From: Breoghania sp037026715
GTDB lineage: Bacteria; Pseudomonadota; Alphaproteobacteria; Rhizobiales; Stappiaceae
NCBI RefSeq assembly: GCF_037026715.1
Contig: NZ_JBANCG010000004.1
Coordinates: 248,001-312,000, forward strand
Direction: 5' to 3'
Length of the DNA stretch: 64,000 bases
Shown here one piece after another: positions 50,207-59,652 of the stretch. Positions within the stretch are counted from its first letter, which is position 1. Every line of letters starts with the position of its first letter. The notes under the pieces are model-generated. The model was not told the origin of the DNA. It made no database searches and was given only the letters and a program-made list of their open reading frames with translations. The position numbers were made by a program, and so were the translations under genes.

Positions 50207-51253
50207 TCAGTCTCCGAGTTCAGCGACGATGGTCGCGGTGATTTCACCGGTGGAATGAGAACCGGGGCGGATGCCGATGCCCTTCGCGGTTGTCGTTTCG
50301 ATGGCCTTGAGCACGGCCGCCGCCGCGTCGCTCTCGCCCAGATGCTCCAGCATCATCGCGCCCGACCAGATGGCGGCGATGGGGCTGGCGATGTCCTTGC
50401 CGGCGATATCCGGGGCAGATCCGTGCACCGGTTCGAACATCGAGGGGCCTGTGCGATCGGGACCGATATTGGCGGAGGCCGCAAACCCGAGCCCGCCCTG
50501 GATGGCGGCGCCGAGGTCGGTCAGGATGTCGCCGAAGAGGTTCGAGGCGACCACCACGTCGAGCTCATCGGGGGCCATCACCATCTTTGCCGCCATGGCA
50601 TCGATGTGCATGTGGGCGACCGTGACGTCCGGGTACTCGCGCGCCAGTTCGCGGGTGATCTCGTCCCAGAAAACCATCGAGTATTTCTGAGCGTTGGACT
50701 TGGTGACCGAGGTCAGGTGCCTGCGCCGGGCCCGCGCCTGCTCGAAGGCGAAGCGCAGGATGCGCTCGACGCCGCGGCGGGTGAAGACGGAGGTCTCGAC
50801 CGCGACCTCGTTGTCCTGCCCCTGGTGAACGCGTCCGCCGGCGCCGGAATACTCGCCTTCGGTGTTCTCGCGAATGCACAGGATATCGAAGCCCTGCGCC
50901 TTCAGCGGCCCCTCGACGCCGGGAAGCAGCCGGTGAGGGCGGATATTGGCATAGAGGTTGAACGCCTTGCGGATCGGCAGAAGCAGCCCGTGCAGTGAGA
51001 CCGCGTCCGGAACGCTCGCCGGCCAGCCGACCGCGCCCAGGTAGATCGCGTCGAAGGCCCGAAGCGTTTCGATGCCATCCTCGGGCATCATCGCCCCGTG
51101 CTTCAGGTAGTATTCGCACGACCAGGGAAAGGTCTCGCACGCCAGCGCGAAGCCGAACAAGTTTGCGGCCGCATCGAGGACCTGCATCGTGGCATCGGTC
51201 ACGTCCACGCCGATGCCGTCGCCGGGGATGAGGGCCAGCTTGTGGGTCTTCAT
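50207..51253 (-). CDS. Tartrate/D-malate-type decarboxylating dehydrogenase
   Basis: A 348-residue member of the isocitrate/isopropylmalate dehydrogenase family, closest to tartrate dehydrogenase/decarboxylase (TtuC) and D-malate dehydrogenase. It has LIPGDGIGVDV, the substrate arginine in LYANIRPHRLLPG, IRENTEGEYSG, TSVTKSNAQKYS, and FEPVHGSAPDIAGKD. The ATG at 51253 has AAGGA six bases upstream. It acts on a 2-hydroxyacid produced or used by the operon; substrate is not decided by sequence. Confidence 0.85.
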   Translation of the reverse strand: MKTHKLALIPGDGIGVDVTDATMQVLDAAANLFGFALACETFPWSCEYYLKHGAMMPEDGIETLRAFDAIYLGAVGWPASVPDAVSLHGLLLPIRKAFNLYANIRPHRLLPGVEGPLKAQGFDILCIRENTEGEYSGAGGRVHQGQDNEVAVETSVFTRRGVERILRFAFEQARARRRHLTSVTKSNAQKYSMVFWDEITRELAREYPDVTVAHMHIDAMAAKMVMAPDELDVVVASNLFGDILTDLGAAIQGGLGFAASANIGPDRTGPSMFEPVHGSAPDIAGKDIASPIAAIWSGAMMLEHLGESDAAAAVLKAIETTTAKGIGIRPGSHSTGEITATIVAELGD

Positions 51254-51270
51254 GAGCATTCCTTGTGAAA

Positions 51271-52734
51271 TCAAAGGTCGATCAGGACCGACTTCGCTCG
51301 CCGGTTGGCGTTGTAGGCCTCACGTCCGAGATCCTTGCCGAGGCCGCTCGACTTCCAGCCGCCGGTGGGCAGGATGTGATCGCGGGAGCGTCCGTAGCGA
51401 TTGACCCAGACGGTTCCCGCCTCGAACGCCTTGGCAAGACGCAGGGCGCGGGAAAGATCGCGGGTGAACAGACCGGAACATAGGCCGTAAGTCGGATGAT
51501 TGGCGAGCGCCATCGCTTCCTCCTCCGTCTCGAAGGTCTGGAAGGTGGCGACGGGTCCGAAGATCTCTTCCCGGATGGCCGGGTTTTCCGCGTCCGCACC
51601 GGCAATGAGGGTCGGCCGATAGAAACTGCCTGGCCGGTCGAAGCGCTCGCCGCCGCACAGGATCTCCGCGCCTTCCTGCGTGGCGGCGCGAACGATACCG
51701 TCGATGCGGGCGAGCTGGTTTTCCGAAATGATCGGCGAGAAGCCGGCGTCCTCCTCCCAGGTCGCGCGCGGCTGGTGGCGGGCGAACCGCTCGATCAATC
51801 TGGCGGCGAGGTCTTCGGCGATCTCGCGCGCGACGATGAGCCGGGAGCCGGCCACGCAGACCTGACCGGCATTGGCCGTGATGCCCCGGTCGATGCAGTC
51901 GGCGGCCAGATCCAGATCGGCATCGGCGAAGACGACGACGGGGCTCTTGCCGCCCAGTTCCAGCGTCATCGGCTTGATGCCGGTGCGCGCGATGTTTTCC
52001 ATGATCTGCCCGCCCGCGCGGGTGGAGCCGGTGAAGGATATCTTGGCGATATCCGGATGCCCGGTGATCGCCGATCCGGTAACCGGCCCGTCGCCCAGAA
52101 CCACGTTGACGAGCCCAGCCGGAAGGCCTGCGCGCACCGCAAGCTCGGCCAGATGGAGCGTGGAATAGGGCGTCATTTCCGACGGCTTCAGCACCACGGC
52201 GTTGCCGGCGGCAAGGGCGGGGCCGAGCTTCCAGGCGGCCATGGAAACGGGAAAATTCCAGGGCGTGATCGCGCCGATCACTCCGTAGGGCTCGCTGGCG
52301 ATGTAGCCGAACTGATCGCCGGCAACAGGAACGAGATCGCCTCCTTCCTTGTCCGCGAATTCGGCGAAGAAGCGGATCTGCTCCGCGGAGATCGCTATGT
52401 CTCCGGCCTTGGCCTGGGCGACGGGCCGGGACGAACAGACCGCCTCAAGCTGCGCAAGACGCACGGCCTCCTGCTCGATCAGGTCAGCCCACCGGCAAAG
52501 CGCGCGCAGGCGTTCGCGCGGCGCGGCTTGCGCCCAACCGGAACTCTTCAACGCAGCGCGCGCGCTCTGCACGGCGCGATCGACCATCGCGGCGTCGGCG
52601 CGTGGGATCGGTTGAAGGTCGCCGCCGCTTGAAGGCGCTGTGACCGGGATTTCTTCCGCACCCTCCACAAACTGGCCACCGATATGGTGGCAGGCGGGAA
52701 CGGACAGGCTGGACGGATTGAAAGCGAGCGTCAT
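51271..52734 (-). CDS. NAD(P)-dependent aldehyde dehydrogenase
   Basis: A 487-residue aldehyde dehydrogenase. Landmarks are ITPWNFPVSMAAWKLGPALAAGN, ISFTGSTRAGGQIM, LELGGKSPVVVFADADLDLA, the catalytic cysteine in ANAGQVCVAGSR, and EEIFGPVATFQTFETEEEA. The ATG at 52734 begins MTLAFNPSSL. It belongs to the general betaine/aminobutyraldehyde group rather than to SSADH. In the operon it follows the flavin oxidoreductase, so it may oxidise the aldehyde released when that enzyme cleaves an imine. Confidence 0.88.
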   Translation of the reverse strand: MTLAFNPSSLSVPACHHIGGQFVEGAEEIPVTAPSSGGDLQPIPRADAAMVDRAVQSARAALKSSGWAQAAPRERLRALCRWADLIEQEAVRLAQLEAVCSSRPVAQAKAGDIAISAEQIRFFAEFADKEGGDLVPVAGDQFGYIASEPYGVIGAITPWNFPVSMAAWKLGPALAAGNAVVLKPSEMTPYSTLHLAELAVRAGLPAGLVNVVLGDGPVTGSAITGHPDIAKISFTGSTRAGGQIMENIARTGIKPMTLELGGKSPVVVFADADLDLAADCIDRGITANAGQVCVAGSRLIVAREIAEDLAARLIERFARHQPRATWEEDAGFSPIISENQLARIDGIVRAATQEGAEILCGGERFDRPGSFYRPTLIAGADAENPAIREEIFGPVATFQTFETEEEAMALANHPTYGLCSGLFTRDLSRALRLAKAFEAGTVWVNRYGRSRDHILPTGGWKSSGLGKDLGREAYNANRRAKSVLIDL

Positions 52735-52871
52735 GGGGCTTCTCACATGGTGGAGCCGCAGCGTCGCAGACGGGGGGCGGCGCATGATGCCGAAACGCGC
52801 AGATCGGCGGCATATTCCACTGGCCGGCAGATCGGGGCGAAGCAAAAGATTCGGCCCAGCAGCACCCCGCG

Positions 52872-54236
52872 TCAGGTATCGGGATCCGCCTGCAGAAACG
52901 CGGACACGGGAATGGGCCGGACAGGCGGTTGCGCGCGCAGCCGCCCGACCTCGCACAGCGTACGGCCGGTTTCGCCGGCAACGATTTCCGCGCCCGCGAG
53001 CTGACAATAGCGCCCCTGACAGCGCCCCATCCCGACGCGGGCGAGCGACTTGACCCGGTTCGCCTCGGGACCGGCAAGGGCGAGCGCGGAGCGGGCATCG
53101 GCCACCGTCACCCCCTCGCACCGGCACAGCACGGTTTCTCCGGACAAGTTGCGCACCATGTCGGCGGGCCACGGAAACGCGCTCGCAACGCCTTTGGCGA
53201 AGCTTGTCATTCGTGCCAGCCGGCGCAGATCCTTTCCAGGGTCCGAGGCAGCCAGGGACATGTCGCGAAGGCAGGCGATCGCGGCAAGGCGTCCGGCGAT
53301 CTCGGCCCCGTCGGCACCGAGCAGGCGCAGGCCGTCACCAGCCAGATAGAGCCCGTTTCCGGCGCGGCCCATGGCGTCCGCAACCGGAAGCCATTGATGC
53401 CAGATAGGCGACCATTCGAACCGCGCGCCAGCCAGATCCGCAAGATGGGTTTCGGCGCGCAGATGCCAGCCGAGCGCGACCGCATCGCACGAACTGACCC
53501 GCGCACGGCCCGCCGCGTCGCGCCAGCGCAGGGCGGTGGGGCCACCGGCGTCAGCCTCGATCCGGTCCAGCGTCGCGCCGGGATGATAGTGTCGGCCGAG
53601 CCTCGCGCGCAGGACGAGCCCGCGCAGGGTCACGAGCGGACGCGCGAGCGCCATGGAAACGCCGCCGGCGGCCTGCGCCGCGAGCGGGGCCGTATCAAGC
53701 ACGGCGGCGACGTCCGCTCCGGCCTTTATCAGTTGATGAGCGACAAGGGTCAGCAAGGGGCCGGATCCGGCCAGCACGAGCCTGCGCCCGAGCGCCACCC
53801 CTTGCGACTTCAGCGCGATCTGCATGGCGCCGAGGCTGTAGACGCCCGGCGCCTGCCAGCCGGGAACGGGGGCGAGCCGGTCGCTCGCGCCCGTGGCGAG
53901 GATCAGCCGGTCGTACGCGATCCGGCGCACCGTGCCCTCCTGCACGATATGGGCGACGCCATCGGCGAGCGCGAACACGGTCGCACGGGGGAGGTGGTCC
54001 ACCCGCCCCTCGCGCACGAGCCCGTCGAAAGTCCGGTGCAGCGCCACGGCCTTTGTAGCTTCCGAGCCGTAGAGGCTGCGCGGGGGACGGGTGAAGCCGG
54101 GGGGCGGCCTGCGATAGATCTGCCCACCCGCGCGCTCGCCCTCATCCACGATCTGCGGACGAAGGCCGGCAGCGGCGAGCGTTTCGGCGGCGCGGATGCC
54201 GGCCGGCCCGGCACCGACGATCAGCACACGGGTCAT
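52872..54236 (-). CDS. FAD-dependent oxidoreductase with BFD-like cluster domain (octopine/nopaline oxidase alpha-like)
   Basis: A 454-residue flavoprotein resembling the alpha subunits of opine oxidases, hydrogen cyanide synthase HcnB and the N-terminal part of sarcosine oxidase alpha. It has FAD motif LIVGAGPAGIRAAE, a second nucleotide motif LVLAGSGPLLTLVAHQL, and a C-terminal BFD-like [2Fe-2S] site with LCRCEGVTVADA and MGRCQGRYC. It overlaps the small 2Fe-2S gene by ATGA. A D-amino-acid-oxidase-type beta subunit is expected as partner; candidates are the flavoproteins at 59734-60840 and 60843-62168. Confidence 0.87.
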   Translation of the reverse strand: MTRVLIVGAGPAGIRAAETLAAAGLRPQIVDEGERAGGQIYRRPPPGFTRPPRSLYGSEATKAVALHRTFDGLVREGRVDHLPRATVFALADGVAHIVQEGTVRRIAYDRLILATGASDRLAPVPGWQAPGVYSLGAMQIALKSQGVALGRRLVLAGSGPLLTLVAHQLIKAGADVAAVLDTAPLAAQAAGGVSMALARPLVTLRGLVLRARLGRHYHPGATLDRIEADAGGPTALRWRDAAGRARVSSCDAVALGWHLRAETHLADLAGARFEWSPIWHQWLPVADAMGRAGNGLYLAGDGLRLLGADGAEIAGRLAAIACLRDMSLAASDPGKDLRRLARMTSFAKGVASAFPWPADMVRNLSGETVLCRCEGVTVADARSALALAGPEANRVKSLARVGMGRCQGRYCQLAGAEIVAGETGRTLCEVGRLRAQPPVRPIPVSAFLQADPDT

Positions 54237-54577
54237 GGCGTCGTCTCCGGTCCGGTATCTGCTCCGATATCGGGCCAGATCTCCGGTGCGCCGGAGCGCA
54301 GGCGCATTCCATCGCGTGCGGGCGTCCGGCATGCCTGAAGGCGGACGCCGTCCTCCTGCCACACCCAGCAATCCTGACAGGCGCCCATCAGGCAGAAGCC
54401 CGCGCGGCGCTCGGGTCCGAATTCGGCCTTGCGCAGGCTCCGGCGCGCGGTGAGAAGCGCCGTCAGCACCGTGTCTCCCTCCAGCGCGCTCACCGTCTCC
54501 CCGTCGAAGCTCAGGGTGAGGCGCGCGCGTGTTTCCGTCTCCGCCACCCGGACGAACCGGCCCGCCGCCGGTCTCAC
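54233..54577 (-). CDS. Small (2Fe-2S)-binding subunit of an opine-oxidase-type dehydrogenase
   Basis: A 114-residue plant-type ferredoxin-like subunit with LSFDGETVSALEGDTVLTALL and the cluster cysteines in FCLMGACQDCWV and LQACR (C-x4-C-x2-C, then a further Cys). It corresponds to HcnA or the gamma subunit of opine oxidases. The GTG start at 54577 overlaps the hyuB stop, and its own stop overlaps the alpha-subunit start (ATGA), giving strict coupling of the two subunits. Confidence 0.85.
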   Translation of the reverse strand: MRPAAGRFVRVAETETRARLTLSFDGETVSALEGDTVLTALLTARRSLRKAEFGPERRAGFCLMGACQDCWVWQEDGVRLQACRTPARDGMRLRSGAPEIWPDIGADTGPETTP

Positions 54578-56559
54578 TCCGCCACCTCGCTCAGGAAGGC
54601 CGGACGGGGCAGATCCGGAAAACGTTCGCAGGTCTCCGCGAAGGCCAGATCGACGCCCTGCACACCCTTTCGTCCGCTCATGCGCCGGAAGATCTCCGTC
54701 TTGGCGAAGAAGCGCCAGTGGATCGGCAGGTCCGCCAGGATCGCGGTCAGCCGATCATAGGCCGCCGTCGTCCACTGCGCCTCGTAGCCGTCACGCTCGG
54801 GGCCGAAATGGAAATGGCCCTTCGGCATGGCGGCTGCGGCACGGCAGCGGCGCGTTTCCTCTTCGTCCACCTGCCCCTCGCGCAGCACCACGCCATAGTC
54901 GGTACGGGCAGCGTGCTCTGACACATAACCTCGGGCCACATCGCGCGCCACGCGCCAGGGCTCGCGTTCCATCGGATTGCCGCGCCCGCCGCCGCCCGCG
55001 GAGCGGATTTCCAGAATGTCTCCGGGCTGCAAAACGGCCGTGTCGATGTTTCCAAGCCGGCGTTCATCGTCCCGGCCCGGGTTGACGATCATGTCGGAAA
55101 GCCCCGCCGCGCGCCCACCCAGAATACCCCAGGGACGGAAGAAGGAACGGTCACGATTGCGCGCCGTGATGCGCGTGTCGGGCGAAAAGACCTTGAACGC
55201 CATTTCGGTCGCAAGCCCGCCGCGCCAGCGGCCTGCGCCGCCGGTGTCGCGCGCCAGTCCGTATTTTATGAACTCCACCGGCACCTCGGTCTCGGTGATC
55301 TCGATTGGCGTGTTCTTCAGATAGGCGGCATCGGCGCCCGACCCGTTGGTGCCGTCGCGGTGGGGCATGCCGCCACCGCCGCCGACCACCGGATTGACCG
55401 CGGCGATGACCAGCTTGCGGGTGCGCTCGTCGCGCGTCATCACATTGACGATGCAATTGTTGCCGGCCGGGGCCGCCGGCATCTTTTCAGGCAGTGCCTG
55501 CGAGAAGGCACCGAAGATCACCGAGCGCAGGCGCGCGCACACGAGCGAGCGCATGCCCACGGCGGCCGGCGCCACCGGGTTCAGCACCGTGCCTTCCGGC
55601 GCGATGCAGGTGAAGGGCCGCGTGAGGCCGGTGTTGAGCAGGATGCGCGGGTTGAGCGTGTAGAGAACGTAATAGACGCCGACGAGCAGTATGGTGTGGC
55701 GCGGATCGCCGCCCGAAGGCACGTTCAGCGAGCTGGCCAGCTGCGGGTCCGAACCGGTGAAATCCAGAACCGCCTCGTCTCCGCGAATGCGCAAGGTCAG
55801 CTTCAACCGGCACGGATTGGCGTTGTCGCTGTCCTCATCCGCATAGTCTGCGAAGACGTAATCGCCGTCGGGGATCGCGCGCAGAATGTCGCGCGCCTGC
55901 GCCTCCGCCTGCTCCTTCAACGCGTCGACGCCGGTCAGGAACCCCTGTTTGCCGAAACGCTCGATCATCGCATGGACCTTGCGCTCGCCGGTGTTCAGGG
56001 CCCCCACGAGCGCCTTGATATCACCGATATTGAGCGCGGGCTTGCGCACGTTGGTTTCCATGATCCGCAGGATCTGTTCATCGAACACGCCCTCGCGCAC
56101 CAGCTTCATGGGCGGAAAGCGGATGCCCTCCTGATGGATCTCGGTCAGCGAGCGCGACAGTGAGGCGGGCACGGCGCCGCCCATGTCGGTGTTGTGGATG
56201 TGGCCGCCCGTCCAGGCGACGATGTCGTCGCCCGCAAAGACAGGTTTCCACAAATGGGTGTCGGGCGCGTGGGTGGCCACATGGCCGGAATAGGGATCGT
56301 TGGTGAATGCCACATCGCCGGGCCGGTAGTCGTCCACCATGTCGATGGCCCGGCCATATGTCAGGCCGGGATACCAGGTCGCGCCGAGTTCCATGGGCAC
56401 CGCGAAAGTGTCGCCCCGGCGGTCCATCAGCATGACCGTGAAATCCTGCGTCTCCTTGACGAAGGCGGAATGGGCCGTGCGGTGCAGGGTGTGGGCCATG
56501 TTCTCGGCCGCCGCGCGCGCATGGTTGGCGAGCACCTGGAGGGTCATCCGGTCGAACAT
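54574..56559 (-). CDS. hyuB: Hydantoinase B/oxoprolinase family protein
   Basis: A 661-residue HyuB subunit, about 100 residues longer than many family members. It has the N-terminal ANHARAAAENMAHTLHRTAHSAFVKE, TNDPYSGHVATHAPD, HIHNTDMGGAVP, and the C-terminal GGGGRGNPMERE. The ATG at 56559 (MFDRMTLQVL) is chosen; a TTG five codons earlier also exists. Together with HyuA it forms an ATP-dependent hydrolase of cyclic amides such as N-methylhydantoin or 5-oxoproline. Confidence 0.92.
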   Translation of the reverse strand: MFDRMTLQVLANHARAAAENMAHTLHRTAHSAFVKETQDFTVMLMDRRGDTFAVPMELGATWYPGLTYGRAIDMVDDYRPGDVAFTNDPYSGHVATHAPDTHLWKPVFAGDDIVAWTGGHIHNTDMGGAVPASLSRSLTEIHQEGIRFPPMKLVREGVFDEQILRIMETNVRKPALNIGDIKALVGALNTGERKVHAMIERFGKQGFLTGVDALKEQAEAQARDILRAIPDGDYVFADYADEDSDNANPCRLKLTLRIRGDEAVLDFTGSDPQLASSLNVPSGGDPRHTILLVGVYYVLYTLNPRILLNTGLTRPFTCIAPEGTVLNPVAPAAVGMRSLVCARLRSVIFGAFSQALPEKMPAAPAGNNCIVNVMTRDERTRKLVIAAVNPVVGGGGGMPHRDGTNGSGADAAYLKNTPIEITETEVPVEFIKYGLARDTGGAGRWRGGLATEMAFKVFSPDTRITARNRDRSFFRPWGILGGRAAGLSDMIVNPGRDDERRLGNIDTAVLQPGDILEIRSAGGGGRGNPMEREPWRVARDVARGYVSEHAARTDYGVVLREGQVDEEETRRCRAAAAMPKGHFHFGPERDGYEAQWTTAAYDRLTAILADLPIHWRFFAKTEIFRRMSGRKGVQGVDLAFAETCERFPDLPRPAFLSEVAE

Positions 56560-56563
56560 GGGT

Positions 56564-58651
56564 CTACTCCGCAATCGTTAGGTGGATGTTGAGGTGAGGA
56601 TCGACCCGCGCCGACGCTTTTTCCGGAATGGCGAAGGTCGTGTCCTCCTGGACGACGACCGCCGGCCCCTCGAAGCGCGCGCCGCTCGTCAGCCCGCCGC
56701 GCTCGTAGAGCGCAACGTCAGCAAAGCCGTGGCGATAGACCTGCACCGTGCGGTCGGGCGTGGCGGGGACAGGGACCGCGTCCACCGTCGGGAAGACGGG
56801 CTTGGGCCCTGCCCCGATGGCGGAGAGCCGCAGGTTCACGATCTCGATCCGGCCGTCCGGGTCATTGAAGTCGTAGATCCGCCGGTGGGTCTCGTGGAAC
56901 GCCTCCGCGATCCTTTCCGGGCGCTCCAGCCACGCCGGCTCCAACGCCACCTCGATCTCGTAGCTCTGGCCGGCATAGCGCATGTCCGCCGAAAGCCTGA
57001 GATCGGCAGCACCCTCATGGCCCTGTGCGGCGAGCCAGTCCCTGCCCTCGTCGCAAAGCGAACGGAAATCTTGCCCGAGGCGGTGAAGGTGCGAGCGGTG
57101 GAGATCGGCGTAGACGGTGCGGATGAAGTCGCCGCGCAGATCCGCGACGAGGCCGCCAAGTGCGGAGACCACCCCGGGGCGGCGCGGGGCGATGACCCGG
57201 CTCATGCCGAGTTCGCGGGCAAGGAAGGCCCCCAGCATCGGCCCGCCGCCGCCGAACGGCATCAGCGCGAAGTCGCGCAGGTCCACGCCTGCGCGCGAGG
57301 AGAGCTTCTCCACTTCCACGAACATTTCGGAAATGGTGATGTCGAGGATCGCCTGCGCCGTTTCCTCAAGACCGCGGCCGAGCTGCTCCGCGAGCACGCC
57401 CACGGCCCGGCGGGCGAGGTCCACATCCATCTGCAACTGCCCGTAGGCCATGGCCGAATGGCCGAGCCAGCCGCAAACGGCCATGGCGTCGGTCACCGTC
57501 GCACGGGTGCCCCCGCGCCCGTAGCATGCCGGCCCGGGCAACGAACCTGCGCTCTCCGGCCCCACCCGCAGCACGCCCTGGCCGTCCACAGTGGCCACCG
57601 AGCCGCCGCCTATGCCGATGGAGCTGACGGAGACGGAGGGAATGTGCAGCGGGAATTCGCCGATCAGCTCGTCCGTGCCGAACTGCACAGCGCCGTCGAC
57701 GATCAGCGCGAAGTCCGCCGAGGTGCCGCCGATGTCGAGGGTAAGCACCTTCGCCTCATCCGCCTGTCGGGCGAGCCAGGCCGCGCCGATGACGCCGGAT
57801 GCGGTGCCCGACAGCAGCATGGAGACGCAATCGCGCCGCCCCTCGCCCGCGCTCATCAGCCCGCCGTTGGATTTCGTCAGCATCGCCCGGGCGGGTACGC
57901 CGCGCGCCTCGAGCCGGCTTTCCAGAGCCTCCAGATAGCCGGAGACGCGCGGGTGGACGTAGCCGTTCAGGATCGCGGTTGACCAGCGCTCGTATTCGCG
58001 GATGACGGGCCAGACCTCCGCGGAGGTGAAGACGAACAGATCCGGTGCCTGCGCCTCGATTGCCGCCTTGATGGCCGCCTCCTGCGCCGCGTCGCGCCAG
58101 CTGTGCAGAAGGGCAACGATGATGCCCTGAACGCCGGCGGCTCTCGCCCCCGTGACGGCATTGGCGACCGCCTCGGCGACGGCCCCTGTTTCCGGCGCCG
58201 AACCTTCGCTGCCATCGGCATGCAGGCGCACGGGAATGCCGAAGATGCAGTCGCGGGTGACCAGCGGCTCCGGGCGGTTGCAGAACAGGGAATACATGTC
58301 CGGCATGCGCAGCCGCGCCAGCTCGATCACGTCCTCGAACCCGGCATTGGTGATCAGCGCCATCCGCGCGCCCTTGCGCTGCAGGATGGTGTTGATGCCT
58401 ACGGTGGTGCCATGCACGAAACGGCTCACCGTTTCCGGCGCCAGGCCCTCCCGCTCGGCCAGAAGATCGAGCCCGGTCAGGAGCTCCGCCCCCGGATTGT
58501 CCGGGGTGGTCAGCACCTTCAGCGAGGCGATCCGGCCCGAGCGGGTCTCGAGGGCACAGAAATCCATGAAGGTGCCCCCGATATCGACACCGATCTTCCA
58601 GTCGGCTGCGGGAGCGCCTTTGGACATGCTGGGGGAAGCGCTGGCATCCAT
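56564..58651 (-). CDS. hyuA: Hydantoinase A/oxoprolinase family protein
   Basis: A 695-residue HyuA subunit with the actin-like ATPase motif IGVDIGGTFMDFCAL, GTTVGINTILQRKGARMALITNAGFEDV, LTLDIGGTSADFALI and MPFGGGGPMLGAFLARELG. It works with HyuB. The ATG at 58651 has AAAGGA nine bases upstream, but this ribosome site lies in the arm of a strong hairpin. It is the first gene of the seven-gene operon that follows the LysR gene. Confidence 0.93.
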   Translation of the reverse strand: MDASASPSMSKGAPAADWKIGVDIGGTFMDFCALETRSGRIASLKVLTTPDNPGAELLTGLDLLAEREGLAPETVSRFVHGTTVGINTILQRKGARMALITNAGFEDVIELARLRMPDMYSLFCNRPEPLVTRDCIFGIPVRLHADGSEGSAPETGAVAEAVANAVTGARAAGVQGIIVALLHSWRDAAQEAAIKAAIEAQAPDLFVFTSAEVWPVIREYERWSTAILNGYVHPRVSGYLEALESRLEARGVPARAMLTKSNGGLMSAGEGRRDCVSMLLSGTASGVIGAAWLARQADEAKVLTLDIGGTSADFALIVDGAVQFGTDELIGEFPLHIPSVSVSSIGIGGGSVATVDGQGVLRVGPESAGSLPGPACYGRGGTRATVTDAMAVCGWLGHSAMAYGQLQMDVDLARRAVGVLAEQLGRGLEETAQAILDITISEMFVEVEKLSSRAGVDLRDFALMPFGGGGPMLGAFLARELGMSRVIAPRRPGVVSALGGLVADLRGDFIRTVYADLHRSHLHRLGQDFRSLCDEGRDWLAAQGHEGAADLRLSADMRYAGQSYEIEVALEPAWLERPERIAEAFHETHRRIYDFNDPDGRIEIVNLRLSAIGAGPKPVFPTVDAVPVPATPDRTVQVYRHGFADVALYERGGLTSGARFEGPAVVVQEDTTFAIPEKASARVDPHLNIHLTIAE

Positions 58652-58661
58652 GTGGATCCGT

Positions 58662-58697
58662 CCTTTCTGGTTCGTTGCCCGCAAGCAACCAGAAAGG
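58662..58697 (-). promoter_or_regulatory. Hairpin that covers the hyuA ribosome binding site
   Basis: In the mRNA, CCTTTCTGGTT pairs perfectly over 11 bp with AACCAGAAAGG across a 14-nt loop. The 3' arm contains most of the AAAGGA ribosome site of hyuA. The structure would block translation unless opened. Confidence 0.6.
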
Positions 58698-58732
58698 GGG
58701 CGGAGCGTCCAAGACGCATCCCGGCAGACTGC

Positions 58733-58747
58733 ATAAGTTCAACTTAT
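58733..58747. promoter_or_regulatory. LysR-type operator upstream of hyuA
   Basis: ATAAGTTCAACTTAT is a perfect palindrome around one central base, with the T-N11-A spacing of LysR boxes; the palindrome extends to GCATAAGTT/AACTTATGC (58731-58749). It overlaps the stop codon of the LysR gene and lies about 85 bp upstream of hyuA. A related box lies at 59638-59652. Confidence 0.6.
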
Positions 58748-59628
58748 GCCAAATCGGCACAGCTGGTGCGAATGTGGCCTCTCAGGATTTCCTCCGCCCG
58801 CGACAAGGCCTTGTCCTTCAGCGTCAGCAGCGACAGCGGCACGCGCGGACTGCCTGCGAGCGCCGTCATGCAGATGCCCGGATATTGCTTCCAAGGCAAA
58901 AGCGCATCGACCACCGCGATACCGAGCCCGGCCTGAACGAAGCCCACCGCGGCGATGGACGAATCGATTTCGATGTCGGGCCGGAAACCCGCGCCTTGCG
59001 CACGGGCCGCAGCCTCCAGTTCCTCGTGGGGACGGGTCAGGTTGCGGTAGGATATGACCGCCTCATCAAGGAGATCGGCAAAGGAGAGCGATGCGGTGGC
59101 GGCACGCGGATGGTCCTCGGGCAACAGGCAGCAGAAGGCGGTCGCGGCCAGTCTCTCCACGCCGATATCCGGCGGCAGATTGTCGTCGAGCGCCAACGCC
59201 AGCGCCGCATCGCCGGCGCGCAAGAGGGCGACCATGGAAGCGATGGGCGCGACGTGGGTCCGCAGAATGATGTCCGGGTGCTGGGCGCGAAAGCTCGCCA
59301 GGGCCTGCGGCAGCAGGGCCATGGCCGGCGGCGGCGAAGCGGCGACCCGCACCAGTCCCGCCCGCCCCAGCCGGAGGTCCGACGTCTTGCGCCGCATGCC
59401 TTCCAGGCCGGCGAACAGGCGTTCGGCCTCCGGATAGAGCTCCCTCGCCTCGGGCGTGGGGCGGAGCCGCCCCTTCTCGCGGTCGAAAAGCGCAAAGCCC
59501 AGTTCATCCTCCGCATGGATGAGGATCTGGCTCAGCGCCGGTTGCGAGATGTTGAGCAGCCGGGCGGCGCCGGTGACGGTGCCCGCCCGCATGACGGCGG
59601 TGAAGACTTCGAGCTGTCGGACGCGCAT
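58744..59628 (-). CDS. LysR-family transcriptional regulator
   Basis: A 294-residue LysR regulator. The N-terminal helix-turn-helix is in FTAVMRAGTVTGAARLLNISQPALSQILIHAEDELGFALFDR. The effector domain follows, with ISYRNLTRPH and GIAVVDALLPWK. The start at 59628 (MRVRQLEVF) is the canonical N-terminus. It lies between the divergent flavoprotein gene at 59734 and the downstream hyuA operon, with a LysR-type palindrome on each side, so it probably controls both. Confidence 0.92.
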   Translation of the reverse strand: MRVRQLEVFTAVMRAGTVTGAARLLNISQPALSQILIHAEDELGFALFDREKGRLRPTPEARELYPEAERLFAGLEGMRRKTSDLRLGRAGLVRVAASPPPAMALLPQALASFRAQHPDIILRTHVAPIASMVALLRAGDAALALALDDNLPPDIGVERLAATAFCCLLPEDHPRAATASLSFADLLDEAVISYRNLTRPHEELEAAARAQGAGFRPDIEIDSSIAAVGFVQAGLGIAVVDALLPWKQYPGICMTALAGSPRVPLSLLTLKDKALSRAEEILRGHIRTSCADLA

Positions 59629-59637
59629 GGAAACTCC

Positions 59638-59652
59638 ATAGACTGAGCTTAT
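59638..59652. promoter_or_regulatory. LysR-type operator in the divergent LysR/flavoprotein promoter
   Basis: ATAGACTGAGCTTAT read on the other strand is ATAAGCTCAGTCTAT, which matches the box near hyuA (ATAAGTTCAACTTAT) at 11 of 15 positions with the same half-site layout. It lies 10 bp upstream of the LysR start codon and 82 bp upstream of the flavoprotein start. Confidence 0.55.
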
